DNA of 64,000 nt, from assembly GCA_949126835.1 (NCBI GenBank), contig OX421497.1:9234920-9298919 (forward strand), in the 5' to 3' direction. This DNA comes from Anisus vortex (lineage: Eukaryota > Mollusca > Gastropoda > Planorbidae). Positions 32,939-43,913 of this stretch are shown here, piece after piece. The position numbers and the translations under genes are program-made. Numbering within the stretch: position 1 is the first letter of the stretch; every line of letters starts with the position of its first letter. A model generated the notes under the pieces. It was given only the letters and a program-made list of their open reading frames with translations. It was not told the origin of the DNA and searched no databases.

Positions 32939-35506
32939 CTATTCCCTTAAATCAGAACACAGCTTTGTCCAGAAAAGGTCCATGGCATTTGTATTGTCCA
33001 GATCCTGTGGCAGCTGCATGTATGTATTGTTTTTTATGTGATACAACAACTCTCTGTCCACCGCTTCTTTTGGAAGCTGCTCCGCCAGCAGGAAGATCAT
33101 CACCGAGCGACCGGTGTGGACGCTTTCCATGTTGGCCATCTGGAGCTCAAAGCGACACCATGTGCTTTTCACTAGATGTGGACTCACGAAAATAAGCGTC
33201 TTACGACTGGATTGGACGGCGTTGACAATGTTGGTGGTGATGAACTCTCCTGCTTTGAAGTCCAACGTATGTATGTGAACCTTCAGGCCCCGAGATTTAA
33301 GTTCCGGTGTCAACGTGTCGTGGACGAAAATTTCGTCTTCGTCGGCGAACGACAGAAAAACGTCAAACTCGAACTCTTCGTTCAAGTCCTTACTGCGTTT
33401 GTTAGATTTGCAATACAGGTAAGCTGTGTAGTAAAGATACCTTAATTTCCAGCGGAGTTTGTACAGAACTGAAATTGCAATCCCACACATGACGAGAAAA
33501 GTAACTGCAATAACTGATGTAAAGAGAGCCACATTGGGAATACACTGACGATTTAAATCGCGAAGCAAAGCGTCGAAGTCGTGAAAATACTTTTCAGAAA
33601 TGTCTTCGTAGACGCATTTGTACCTGTCAAGTCTAACAAATTGTATGTAATTTAAAGCATTTGTCAACCATGAAATAAAATCTAGATTAGCACAGTAGCA
33701 ATGTATGGGATTCTCCGAAAAGTCGATAGTTAAATTGTTATTTGCTGCAATAGAATCAAATACTTCTCTTACTGAAGGCACAAATAAAGCCAGCTCAGTT
33801 AGACTTAGATTTACAAACTTAAGGTTTCGCAAATTGCTGATATTTACAGTAAAATAATACATGCCGTTTCTTTGCATATATAGACTTTCTAAACTATCAA
33901 GTCCTTCAAACACGTTCCAACTAATTGTCAGAATATTGGTAAAACTAAGGTCCAGAACTTTCAAATTCTTGAGATTCCTAAATATCGGCTTATAATTACT
34001 GACTTTCCGTATGACACTACTGCCCAACGAATTAGTGCTTAAATTCAAAAACTCTAGAGAAGTAAAATTGTCAAAAAATGTGTGCTCGATATGAGTGATG
34101 TAACAGTCCACTAAACTAAGATTTTTCAGTTTAGTTAGCCCTGTAAACGGACCTTTAAGTGACTGAATTTTATTGCCATTTAAAATCAATGTTTCCAGCG
34201 TATTGTTTGGGTTTACGTTAAACTCGCTTAAAGCGTAATAAAGTCCAGCGGTATCCATAGAAACATATTTGAGTTTAGGAGGTAGATTCAAGACAACAGC
34301 TTCCCAAGATGAATACAAATAGTCTGGGTTATAGAAGTTAAAGGGATCGCGTAAACTGTTTTCTAAACGCGGATACCATTTGGGTAAATTGTAGCTTTCT
34401 ACTTCACCATTTAAGATTAGAGTTTCCAAATTTAACATTGCTGAAAAATTCTTTAGGTAATAACCGAAAGTAAACCTATTGTCAGAAAGGTCCAAATATG
34501 TCAGGTTTTGTGGGAGTAAGCCGAAGACCTCTGGTTCAATCATTGCCAGTCCATTGCTAGATGCAACTATGTGTGTCAGACTTCGTGGTAGACTCCGTGC
34601 AAAATCATTAGTGACTTTTGCACATGGTGTATAGGGACTCATTATATTGTGTATAATTAAATGTGTCAAATTTTTGGAATCCATGTTCTTTAATGCTGGT
34701 GCCAAAAAATGGAAAAAGATAAATTCGTCGTTACTAAGATCTAGTTTACGTAAGCTTTTTAATGGTGTGAATGTTGAATTGTGAATTAAAGAGCCGTTGA
34801 TAAAGCAGAAATTGATTTGTAACACGTGAAGTTGTGATATATTGTTGAATGTGTCAGCATAAAGACTCTCAATCTGACAGTAACCTTCTCGTCCACCAAT
34901 AATGATCAGATTTTGTAACGACGTCATGTTACTAAACCCTTCACCGAAACGTTTATCTTTTAAACCATCCATATGTAGAGTTGTCAGATTTTTCAAGTAA
35001 GACAAAGCCCTATCAGGATAAGATAGTTCAGAATCATTCACTATGGGATTATTTTTGTTTATCTTAAGAATTTGTAATGACCTCAGATCTCTGAACACTC
35101 CGTCTGGAAATGTAATATTGTTCATTGCTAATCTATTTCCTTGCAAGTCTAAACGAATAAGTCTCTCCAGACCTTTAAAACAGTTTTTAAGAAAACGTTC
35201 AATGAAATTGTTTCGTAAATAAAGTTTTTCAAGTTGTGTATATATTGTCAGGTTTGTATTGATTTCTGTTATACAATTATTGGACAAATCCAATATGGTT
35301 ACATTCAAAGGAAACGTGTCTGGGATAGCTTTAAGTGACATATAAGTGCAGTTGACTTTAGTGCCGGATATCTCACAAGCTACTCTTTCCGTGTGTCTGA
35401 AGTAATTTGAAGTGCCGTTATCATCCAAACACTCATGAGCAATGGAGTAGACTCCTTGCACAATGCAGGAATAGAAAATTATACAAAAGGTTTTGCCTAA
35501 GGTCAT
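32939..35506 (-). CDS. TLR: Toll-like receptor 2 of the cluster, intact
   Basis: 855 residues from the ATG at 35506, which follows attgcag (5' UTR intron likely), to TAG at 32939. Signal peptide about 1-20; N-terminal cap with two Cys; about 20 LRRs (NVTILDLSNNCITEI, NLTYLDLSDNRFTF and others); single cysteine cluster NPIHCYC...YKC...RQC; TM about 659-682 (VALFTSVIAVTFLVMCGIAI); basic stop-transfer KLRWKLRYLYY; TIR about 712-855 with box 1 FDVFLSFADEDE, BB-loop LDFKAGEFITTNI and box 3 FWTKL. Length and the single cysteine cluster fit sccTLRs. In vertebrate and insect relatives the TIR recruits MyD88-type adaptors; the ligand is unknown here. The BB-loop has Ala where Pro is usual. It is the closest paralogue of TLR-1 and the only intact gene of block A. 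Confidence 0.97.
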   Translation of the reverse strand: MTLGKTFCIIFYSCIVQGVYSIAHECLDDNGTSNYFRHTERVACEISGTKVNCTYMSLKAIPDTFPLNVTILDLSNNCITEINTNLTIYTQLEKLYLRNNFIERFLKNCFKGLERLIRLDLQGNRLAMNNITFPDGVFRDLRSLQILKINKNNPIVNDSELSYPDRALSYLKNLTTLHMDGLKDKRFGEGFSNMTSLQNLIIIGGREGYCQIESLYADTFNNISQLHVLQINFCFINGSLIHNSTFTPLKSLRKLDLSNDEFIFFHFLAPALKNMDSKNLTHLIIHNIMSPYTPCAKVTNDFARSLPRSLTHIVASSNGLAMIEPEVFGLLPQNLTYLDLSDNRFTFGYYLKNFSAMLNLETLILNGEVESYNLPKWYPRLENSLRDPFNFYNPDYLYSSWEAVVLNLPPKLKYVSMDTAGLYYALSEFNVNPNNTLETLILNGNKIQSLKGPFTGLTKLKNLSLVDCYITHIEHTFFDNFTSLEFLNLSTNSLGSSVIRKVSNYKPIFRNLKNLKVLDLSFTNILTISWNVFEGLDSLESLYMQRNGMYYFTVNISNLRNLKFVNLSLTELALFVPSVREVFDSIAANNNLTIDFSENPIHCYCANLDFISWLTNALNYIQFVRLDRYKCVYEDISEKYFHDFDALLRDLNRQCIPNVALFTSVIAVTFLVMCGIAISVLYKLRWKLRYLYYTAYLYCKSNKRSKDLNEEFEFDVFLSFADEDEIFVHDTLTPELKSRGLKVHIHTLDFKAGEFITTNIVNAVQSSRKTLIFVSPHLVKSTWCRFELQMANMESVHTGRSVMIFLLAEQLPKEAVDRELLYHIKNNTYMQLPQDLDNTNAMDLFWTKLCSDLRE

Positions 35507-35631
35507 CTGCAATTATAGATAAATACAAAACAATTAATAAGAGTTTTAAAATGGTATTAAAAATTGTATAATAATTACGTTCTATTTTAGATACTATTAT
35601 AAGCACAGACAAATATTATACTCATAAACAT

Positions 35632-35820
35632 AATCATATCAGTTTCTAAAGTAAATGATTATCATTAGCTTAGCTCTGCGTGTTAATTTACTTCAATCAT
35701 ATCAGTTTCTAAAGTAAATGATTATCATTAGCTTAGCTCTGCGTGTTAATTTACTTCAATCATATCAGTTTCTAAAGTAAACGATTATCATTAGCTTAGC
35801 TCTGCGTGTTAATTTACTTA
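35632..35820 (+). repeat. 63-bp tandem repeat, three copies
   Basis: Units start at 35632, 35695 and 35758 (aatcatatcagtttctaaag ... tctgcgtgttaatttactt) and are nearly identical. They lie about 130 bp upstream of the TLR-2 start. The matching site upstream of TLR-1 (near 22440) has a single diverged copy. Confidence 0.9.
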
Positions 35821-35967
35821 TATGCTTGCATTAAAAGGAATCTTAGGCCTAACTAGTAGGCTATCCTTTTTAATAATCGTTTTTGCTATAAATATTTTTT
35901 TCAATAATGACAACTTTATGATACGTATATCAAAGGATATTTTTTAAAAGGAGTTAATATGAAGTAA

Positions 35968-36216
35968 TGAGGCACGGCGCTCAAGCGACAGAGCGTTCGG
36001 CTGGCGTACCGAAGGTTCTGGGTTATAATCCTGGTGAAGGCTAGGACCACCTCCCTGGAACTGAAGGGTGTCATTGAGTCTACCCAGCTCTAATGGGTAC
36101 CTGACATTAGTTGGGGTAAAAGTAAAGGCGGTTGGCATCCACACAGTCTCCTAGTATGCTGCTGCTTCACCGGCTCTAAGATCAATTTCTGTCTGACGGG
36201 GGTACTCCAATGTACA
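35968..36216 (+). mobile_element. tRNA-derived SINE, copy D
   Basis: Head gagcgttcggctggcgtacc, gaaggttctgggttataatc, body gtctacccagctctaatggg, tail gtctgacgggggtactcc. Positional counterpart of copy C. Confidence 0.9.
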
Positions 36217-37257
36217 CAGTAAGGGTATAACTGGCTTTGATTTGTTGCTAATCCTGGTAAATCAATATAATGTTTGATCTGATGGTTGAAAGGTTATCGT
36301 GGATGTGCGCGTCCGTGAAAACACCTAAGTTAGCATGCTTCGGTTGTTAAGATAAATATGCCACAGAAATCACTGAAAGAGAGCCTACCTCCCCTCCGCC
36401 CCCCCCCCCTTTTTCCCTTACACACTTCTCCCAGTGGGATCAATCGAAACCTTTGATAAGGAACTCACAGGCAAAGAGTTCGTGATAATAGCTCATGTTT
36501 GAACAAGATGAATGAACAGGGTGGCAGCGCTTTAAATGGACGCATAAAGACACCCATAAAATAGATGATCTTTATTAAGGATTGTATGCTCAGACTTTCA
36601 CACAATCATTTAACATAAATATTATTTTGAGTCAAAAGGAAAATCAAATTACCTTGTGTATTTTATTCAAAAGTCGTTAAAATTGTTGCTGGAAAAAAAT
36701 CATGAAACCATTTGAAAATTTGCAGTGAGTTATAACCTAATAAAACTACATCTTTCCGTGAAGAAATGCGTTCTTAAAATAAACTAGACTAATAACAGTT
36801 AGTTATCTATGAAAATTGCAACTGTTTTATTTACTTCCTTGTTCTTCTGTAAAAATTTTGGAAAATCTATTCTTACGTGTAGGCCCTATTTCCTGTCCGA
36901 TAAACACTAGGCCTTCAGTTATTATTAGCTTAACATGTTTCTTTGTTTAGTGTGTTGCGCACCTTTTCGTGTCTAATGTAATGAATAATTTTTTTTATAG
37001 AATTTCTATTCATTGGGCTTACAAGTTCTTTTGTCAACGCTTCAACGGAGTGAATTGTGAAAATTCAATGAGTTTTAAACAGCAGTTGGACAAAAAGGCC
37101 GACTTGTAATTTCACTAGCAAAATGCCCTTCCTTGCCTCTAGGAAAATCACTTCTGAAAATGAATTTTAGTTAACGGAAGTTATGCCAGTGGCGGATCCA
37201 GTTTTTCAAATAGTTTGGGTGCAAATAGTATAAGGTAAAGGGGAATAGATCTATTGT

Positions 37258-37575
37258 AAATTCGGTGTAACGACAATTGGTCTACGAACTTTTTGTCTAC
37301 GGCATTATGTCTAAAGAAAGTAGGTCTACAGAACAGACGTCTACTACGACAGCTCGTATAACGATATTTCGTTTAACGACACTTCGACTAGAGCGACAGT
37401 TCGTCTACCGATAATTCGTCTACCGCGACAGTTTGTCTCCCAGACTATTCGTCTATAGCGACATTTCGTCTACCAGAAAAATCGTTTACCGCGACAGTTC
37501 GTCTACAGGACAATTCAATTCGTCTACCTTGACAGTATACGTTCGTCGTAAAGATAGTTCGTCTACAGCGACAGT
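37258..37575 (+). repeat. Degenerate ~17-bp repeat tract (cgtctaccgcgacagtt-like)
   Basis: At least a dozen variants such as cgtctaccgcgacagtt, cgtctatagcgacattt, cgtctaccgataattcgt and cgtctacagcgacagtt follow each other. No coding frame is consistent with them. The flank 36931-37257 holds no gene that I recognise, apart from a hAT-end-like cagtggcggatccag at about 37191. Confidence 0.7.
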
Positions 37576-38368
37576 TGTGTGTCAACACCACACAATAAGT
37601 CAGAAACAATACCAAACAACACTGAAAACTAACACAATTTCCACCCAAACCCTGATTACGCGGATTTACCCTACCACGACAATACATATAAGAGACACAC
37701 GTCACATAGAAGTTCAAGACATTGTACAATATATATTACTACAGGTAGTAAGGTAATAGTTCCCACGATAGTTTATGACCCGGACAGACTCTGACACGCA
37801 CTCTTTAAAGTACCGTAAATCTTAGACAGCCAGTGTATTCTTAATGTGAACTTATCAGCGGTTTACACACTTCGCAAGTACTTGAGGACCATGGGTGCAG
37901 AAGTGATCTTCCCGTACCAGCACCACCCAGAAGGGTTTTCATCTACTCACTGTCAGCGACACTGGTTAGATACCATGTCTAGTTGGTTGAACAATCGTGT
38001 GGGCCGCTACTTATCCCCAAAATGCTTGATGACTGATATAAATTATTAAACTTTTTTTTATATACCTCAGCTGATATTGTACAGCTTGTGTTTATAGGGG
38101 GTTTAAGGTTTTGTCTCTCTATTATCTCATTAGCCAAATAATCAATTGATAAACTCATGTATGTTAGGTATTGGCAGTACTTTTATGTTATTTTTTGTTG
38201 TCTTGTATAATATGCTTCATGCATTTTATTTATACTCAATACATTTACATCTATTCCTATAACAACTTAGTATTCTTTTGTCCTTAAAGTGTAATTGTAT
38301 AGGACCTATCATTAGTATCTATTCAATTATTATTAAATTATAGCAGTTTTTGAAACAACATGTCATAC
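37576..38368. other. No gene recognised
   Basis: Includes a short open stretch (ATG at about 37890 to 38049, GAEVIFPYQHHPEGF...) with no recognisable family, initiation context or splice structure; I do not call it a gene. Confidence 0.4.
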
Positions 38369-38691
38369 TAGGGGTCGACAAGCTATGGAACGCGTGCCAG
38401 ACTCGGCACGCAGAGCGATTTTCAATGGCACGCGGAAGACCCACAAAAAAAGGTGATTCAAGCCTCTTTACAAGAAATTGAGTGCTACAGAACGATGACT
38501 TTTCAGCTGTGGACACTCTGAAGATGACTTTTAAGCTGTGGACACTCTGAAGATGACTTTTAAGCTGTGGACACTCTGAAGATGACTTTTAAGCTGTGGA
38601 CACTCTGAAGATGACTTTTAAGCTGTGGACACTCTGAATGAATGATAAATTCTTCTTTGGCACACTACTATCAAAAGGTTATCGACCCCTG
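38369..38691. mobile_element. hAT-like MITE with an internal 29-bp tandem repeat
   Basis: Ends taggggtcgacaa / ttatcgacccctg; interior cgcgtgccagactcggcacg and ggcacactactatcaaaagg. Five 29-bp units gatgacttttaagctgtgga... start at 38494, 38523, 38552, 38581 and 38610. A relative without the repeat lies at 49175-49371. Confidence 0.75.
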
Positions 38692-39676
38692 CTTTAGACC
38701 ACATATATAAATACTTAATGTAATATAAAATATATTAACAATACATTAATCGGTATAGGTAGAACGGCGCCGCTAGAGTCTGAAGCTCACTTTCTTTTTG
38801 TAGTCATTTATTTGTAAGTATTCGAAGATTACACTGAAAGATAAATTATAATCACATTTTGGTATGAGCTCATTTTGAGTTTATGACCCATGTGTTATCT
38901 GTCATATTATTATGTCTCTCGACATTGTGAACAAGTCTCGTGTCCTTAAACGTTCAAGTCACCAAGTAACACGCATATTAAGACAAAAACCCTTATACAC
39001 ACAGACACACACACGCTCACACATACACACCTCTAAATGCTAGTCTGGCGAAAGATAAAAAAAACAATCTAATTAACATTTTAAGATCAAGGAAGTAATT
39101 AAAACCAGAAACTAATTCTATAATTTGATCATTATTCCTAATAGAGCTTTCTGATCAAAAGAAGGATATTTCTTTTGCAAAAAAAAATAAAAATATTTAT
39201 TTTGTAATTCAGGGCTTTTTACTTTCAAAATAATTTGAAAACTAAATTTTTAAGGTAAGTATTATCTCATGCGAAATTACATTTATTTCGAGATCGAAAC
39301 ATATATTTGGCTAACATTAGAGCCTATGTTAACTTTAAAACTCGATGAATCAAATCAGAATTTTGTGTGTTTAAACCATATGTGACTGACAAAAAAAGAA
39401 CAACAAAAAAAAAAGAAAAAAAGAAAAAAAAAAACAGAATTCAACTGAATATCTTTAATTATGCTCTCATAGATTTTCAATTAAAATAATTTGGATATAC
39501 AAAAAATTGAAGCATTAAGTCAGCAGTTAGCTGGCGTAGCCTATGTAGCTGCGAGCCAGACTGAAGAGGTAACAGAGACATAGGAGTCATAAACTAATAC
39601 AGCCGGACGATTACACAAATGATGGGAATTTTTTTTTTTTTTTTTTTTTTTTTAAAGTTCATCTCATATTTATGAA
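38692..39676. other. AT-rich spacer, no gene seen
   Basis: Contains a short CA-rich patch near 38996-39030, an A-rich purine run near 39400-39435 and a T run at about 39630-39652. Confidence 0.4.
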
Positions 39677-39955
39677 ATTATGGAGCCACGGTGGTCGAGC
39701 GACAGTGCGTTCGACTGGCGTACCGAAAACCTGGGTGCGAATCCTGGTGAAGGCTAGGATTTGTTCAAAGATCTGAAGGGTGTCCCTGAGTCTACCCAAC
39801 TCTGATGGGTACCTGACTTTAGTTGGGGTAAAGTAAAGGCGGCTGGCCATTGTGTTGGCCACACAATCCCCTTGTACGCCGTGACCACAGAAACTGCTAA
39901 ACGCTGCTTCACAGGGCCAATTTCGGTCCGACGGGATACTTTATTTTTTATGAAC
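39677..39955 (+). mobile_element. tRNA-derived SINE, copy E (best-preserved)
   Basis: tRNA-like head gtggtcgagcgacagtgcgt with B-box ggtgcgaatcctggtg; body ccctgagtctacccaactct, tggccacacaatccccttgt, cagaaactgctaaacgctgc; tail ggtccgacgggatactttat. Confidence 0.92.
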
Positions 39956-40061
39956 GCCAGATAAAGGGCCATGTATTGCTCTCGACACTTCTCTTGTAGT
40001 TGTCTTAGTGAAAAGATCATATCGAATCTAATCATCGATAGTGGACCATTCTGCTCAGAAA

Positions 40062-40135
40062 CTGGTAACCACTGCTTCACATGCCCTCTAGATCAGTTTG
40101 GCTCGACGGGATACTTTACTTTACTCATATCAAAT
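40062..40135 (+). mobile_element. tRNA-derived SINE, tail fragment
   Basis: accactgcttcacatgccct, then ggctcgacgggatactttac matches only the 3' part of the family. Confidence 0.6.
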
Positions 40136-40969
40136 TGTTATTAATTTAATGAACAAGATATAATTAAACACAAGTCGACAACGGGCTGTTCTAGGAGTCA
40201 AAGTAGTATGGTTTTATGAAAAAGTGAGCCATTATAAATCGAGGCGCATGCAACTATTGCCCCTCCAGCAGTTGCTTTCCCACCCCTTTAAGAAAAAAGA
40301 AATATAATTATCTGCGAGTCCTGCAATAAGTCGGAAAGTCTGTGACTAAATGAGGCGGTCGAAATTTCTATCAAAATTAATAGTTGCTGTTTTTTCGGAA
40401 TTTCATGGGTTAACGGGTTATCAACTTCCTAAGAATTGGAGAATGGGCAATAGGACAACTCATACGAACCACTCTTATATACCACAGGCTATAAGAAAAG
40501 TTTAGTTTAGAACCTTGGCAAAAAAAACAAAACAAAGATGTATTGTTTTGTTTAGACCTAAAACGTAAAAAAAAGTAAAACAAAGATGGCACGCAAGTTG
40601 CTTATTTATTCTTCTTTCACATTTATGCGGACACCACGGGTCAAAAAGAAACGTTTCCATGTAGGTCTGCTTTAAAAAGTACATTTTTGGGGGTAGATTT
40701 AAAAAAGAAAATGAGCCGAAACCTATTTGTTAATAAATGTGTTAAATGTAACATGAAAACAATAATGCATGCATTTATTGAAAAATGTATCTGCCCACTT
40801 ATTAAGTTTTCATTTTTGAGTGTATGACTAATTGACCTTCTCGACTACATATTAAAAGATGACTAACTATTGCTATGTTGTTGACAGGAAAAACTGTTCA
40901 ATAGAAGTGACCCACGAGGAAGTATACACTTTAAAAAAAATCACAGCTTTTAGAAGTTTTATTCACACA

Positions 40970-42357
40970 ACAATATATACTCACGCATGCAAACACACAC
41001 ACTTACACACTGACACACACACTTACACAAACACACTTACACATACACACTGACACACACACTTACACACACACTTACACACACACACTTACACACACAC
41101 TTACACAATGACACACACACTTACACATTGACACACACACTTACACACAAACTTACAAACACACTTACACACACACTTACACACTGACACATACACTTAC
41201 ACACACACTGACACACACACTTACACAAACTTTTACACACTGACAAACACACTTACACACACACTTACACATACACACTTACATGCACGCACTTACAAAC
41301 ACACTTACACACTGACACACACACTTACACACACACTGACACACACACTTGCACATACACACACACTTACACTTACACACTGACACACACACTTACACAC
41401 ACATTTACACACACACTTACACACACACTTACACACTGACACACACACTTACACACTGACACACACACTAACACACATACCTACACACCCATTTACAAAC
41501 TGACACACACACACACTAACACACTGAAACACACTTACACACACATTTACACACACACTTACACACACACACTAACACACTGACAAACACTTACACACAC
41601 GTTAAACACACACTTACACACTTACACACTGACACACACACTTACACAATAAAAACATACACAAACCTACAAACACACACTTAAAAACTGACACCCACAC
41701 TTACACACAAACTGACACACACTGACACACACATTTACATACTGACACACACAAATTTACACACTGACACACACACTTACACATACCTACACACAATTAC
41801 ACTTACAAACTGGCACACACACACTTACACACTGACACAACCACACACATTTACAAATTGACACACTTACACACAAACCTACACACACACACTTACACAC
41901 ACACTTACACACACACTGACACACTGACACACACTCACACTTACACACACTTACACAGACACACTTACACACTCACTCACACATACAACACACTTACACT
42001 CACACACAAAACACAATTACACACACACGACTTACACACATATACAACACACTTACACACACACAACACATTTACACACACATATTAACACAAACACACA
42101 CTTACACACACACACACTTACACACACACACTTACACACACACTTACGCACACCCACTAACACACACACACTTACACACACACACACTTGCACACACCCT
42201 CACATACACACACACAAACACACTCACACACAACACACTTACACACACACTTACACACACCCTTACACACGCACACACTAACACACTCACACACAACGTA
42301 CTTACACACACTTACACAAACACACTTACACACACATAACACACTTACACACACAAA
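40970..42357. repeat. CA-rich microsatellite tract, ~1.4 kb
   Basis: Imperfect mixture of (ca)n, cacttaca and cactgacaca words without an obvious larger constant period. Open frames across it on both strands are composition artefacts. It sits between the divergent TLR-2 and TLR-3 genes. Confidence 0.95.
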
Positions 42358-43732
42358 ATAACTGTCCAAAGTTCAATAATGGGCCTAAAAAAATTAACTC
42401 ATCATTCTAAAAATAGTATTTTGTACTTTTTTCTTCTAAAATTCAATGAGACATTCTAAAACCATTAAGGAAGAATATAAAAACTCCAGCTGTCTATTTT
42501 TTTTTTTGTAGGCCTCATATTATAATACTAGTGGTTATAGTTACAGTATACATTAGTAATTCTTATGGTGTGGATGATACTGATAACATAAAGTACTTGA
42601 GCTTTGAGATACACGTTGTATATTTCAGATGAAAATTTTATTCACATAAATGATATAGTACGTAGACGAAACTCAGGGTACACAAATATTAAGTTTCCAC
42701 AAATTACCAAAGTACTATAATAATCTTCATTAAAACATTGATTCGATAAATCTTGCATACAGTTATTATCACTCGAGCACTTTATCCAGCTACTTATAAA
42801 TATCTTATTCATCTCTTTAATTACTATAAGTCCATACTTTTAGAATTGAATAAAACACGACATATTAGTTCAGTAGAACTTATTAGAAAATCAACCTTTC
42901 ATCTCGAACGTCTCTGATGTGTAGTCAATAGTATTCTAATTTGAATTGTTGAATTTATTTCTTTGTTTGCTAGTTGCTAGTATTGAATAGGAGTAGAAAA
43001 AAAAAGTATAATGTTCAGTTTCTATGAATTATGAATTCTGTGGCATTCACTGAAGGTATAAACACACTTTGGAAGTATATTCAGGTGTTAAATGGTTAAA
43101 ATAAAATGACACTATGCAATTTACTAGTAATTGTTTTATTTTACCCAGTGAAAAAGATTGTGCTGATGGCATACAATTATATTAATATTACTGAGATAAT
43201 ACTCTTTACAATGCAAATGTATGCAAGTAGGTTATAGCCTATAAGCCTAGACCTTAAGTACTAAATAAAACGCATCTTTAGCTATACTGGTCTACAAGCT
43301 TATATGCCTACCTACATTACCCTACCTACCCTAGACAGGCTTTCACACATTTACGATTCTTTCCATACTGTAATTTGCGTACAATAAGACTACCCAAAAA
43401 ATGCCGCCTTTAAACTTACGCTACGTTTCGGCAATACAAAATCGGTCCAAAAGTTCAAAAGAAAAGGAAGGGGGGTCTTAAAAACCTAAAATATTTGTCG
43501 ATTTCAATTTCAGTTAAATAAAGATTACACCTACGAAAGTTTTCTAAATGTGCCTACGGTATCTTTACCCATTGCTATTGTTTTCTATGCTCACATAAAT
43601 AAATTAGCTGTTAACATTATGCCTTAATTGATCACTTTGTGAGTCCATAATAGATTATATTTATTTCATGAAAGATTTAGTTCTGTAAATAATAATAATT
43701 ATTGCATAAATATTTCGGCATTATCATAGTAA
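42358..43732. other. Upstream region of TLR-3, nothing recognised
   Basis: AT-rich. It must contain or border the TLR-3 5' UTR exon if the proposed leader intron is real, but I cannot identify that exon or a promoter. Confidence 0.35.
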
Positions 43733-43850
43733 CTTAACATCATTTAAAACACAAATACATATGCAAGACTAGATTCTGACCACAGATGAACGTAGGATGC
43801 AATAATCTCCTTTATAGAAGGAACGTCTGTAAAGTATAAGATGGGATAGT
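43733..43850 (+). mobile_element. Non-LTR retrotransposon 3' tail fragment
   Basis: acttaacatcatttaaaaca, gcaagactagattctgacca, ggatgcaataatctccttta and gaaggaacgtctgtaaagta match the 3' tail of the family. It ends about 65 bp before the TLR-3 start. Confidence 0.75.
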
Positions 43851-43913
43851 TTAAAAATTCATAAATTTAAGCATATACAACAAAACTTCAAATGATATTT
43901 ATTATATTTGCAG

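Larger units (their letters stand above)
29035..36930. repeat. Segmental duplication block A, copy 2 (contains TLR-2)
   Basis: Direct copy of 9590-26640. Non-coding parts match at several landmarks, and the TLR genes share almost every residue. It lacks the TIR array, the 1.44-kb insert and the hAT. Its own additions are the TTAA MITE at 29705, an amplified minisatellite at 31533-31830 and 63-bp repeats at 35632. Confidence 0.85.

Noticed and set aside
37191..37205. hAT-end-like cagtggcggatccag, and a similar caggggcgaagccag at 61049
   Set aside because: No matching right ends or target duplications found nearby.
37846..38049. 67-codon frame (VIFPYQHHPEGF)
   Set aside because: The reading starts on a non-ATG codon, has no recognised homology, and its surroundings are repeat-rich.
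40859..42369. Open frames in the CA-rich tract
   Set aside because: Thr/His and Cys/Val runs follow directly from the dinucleotide composition.
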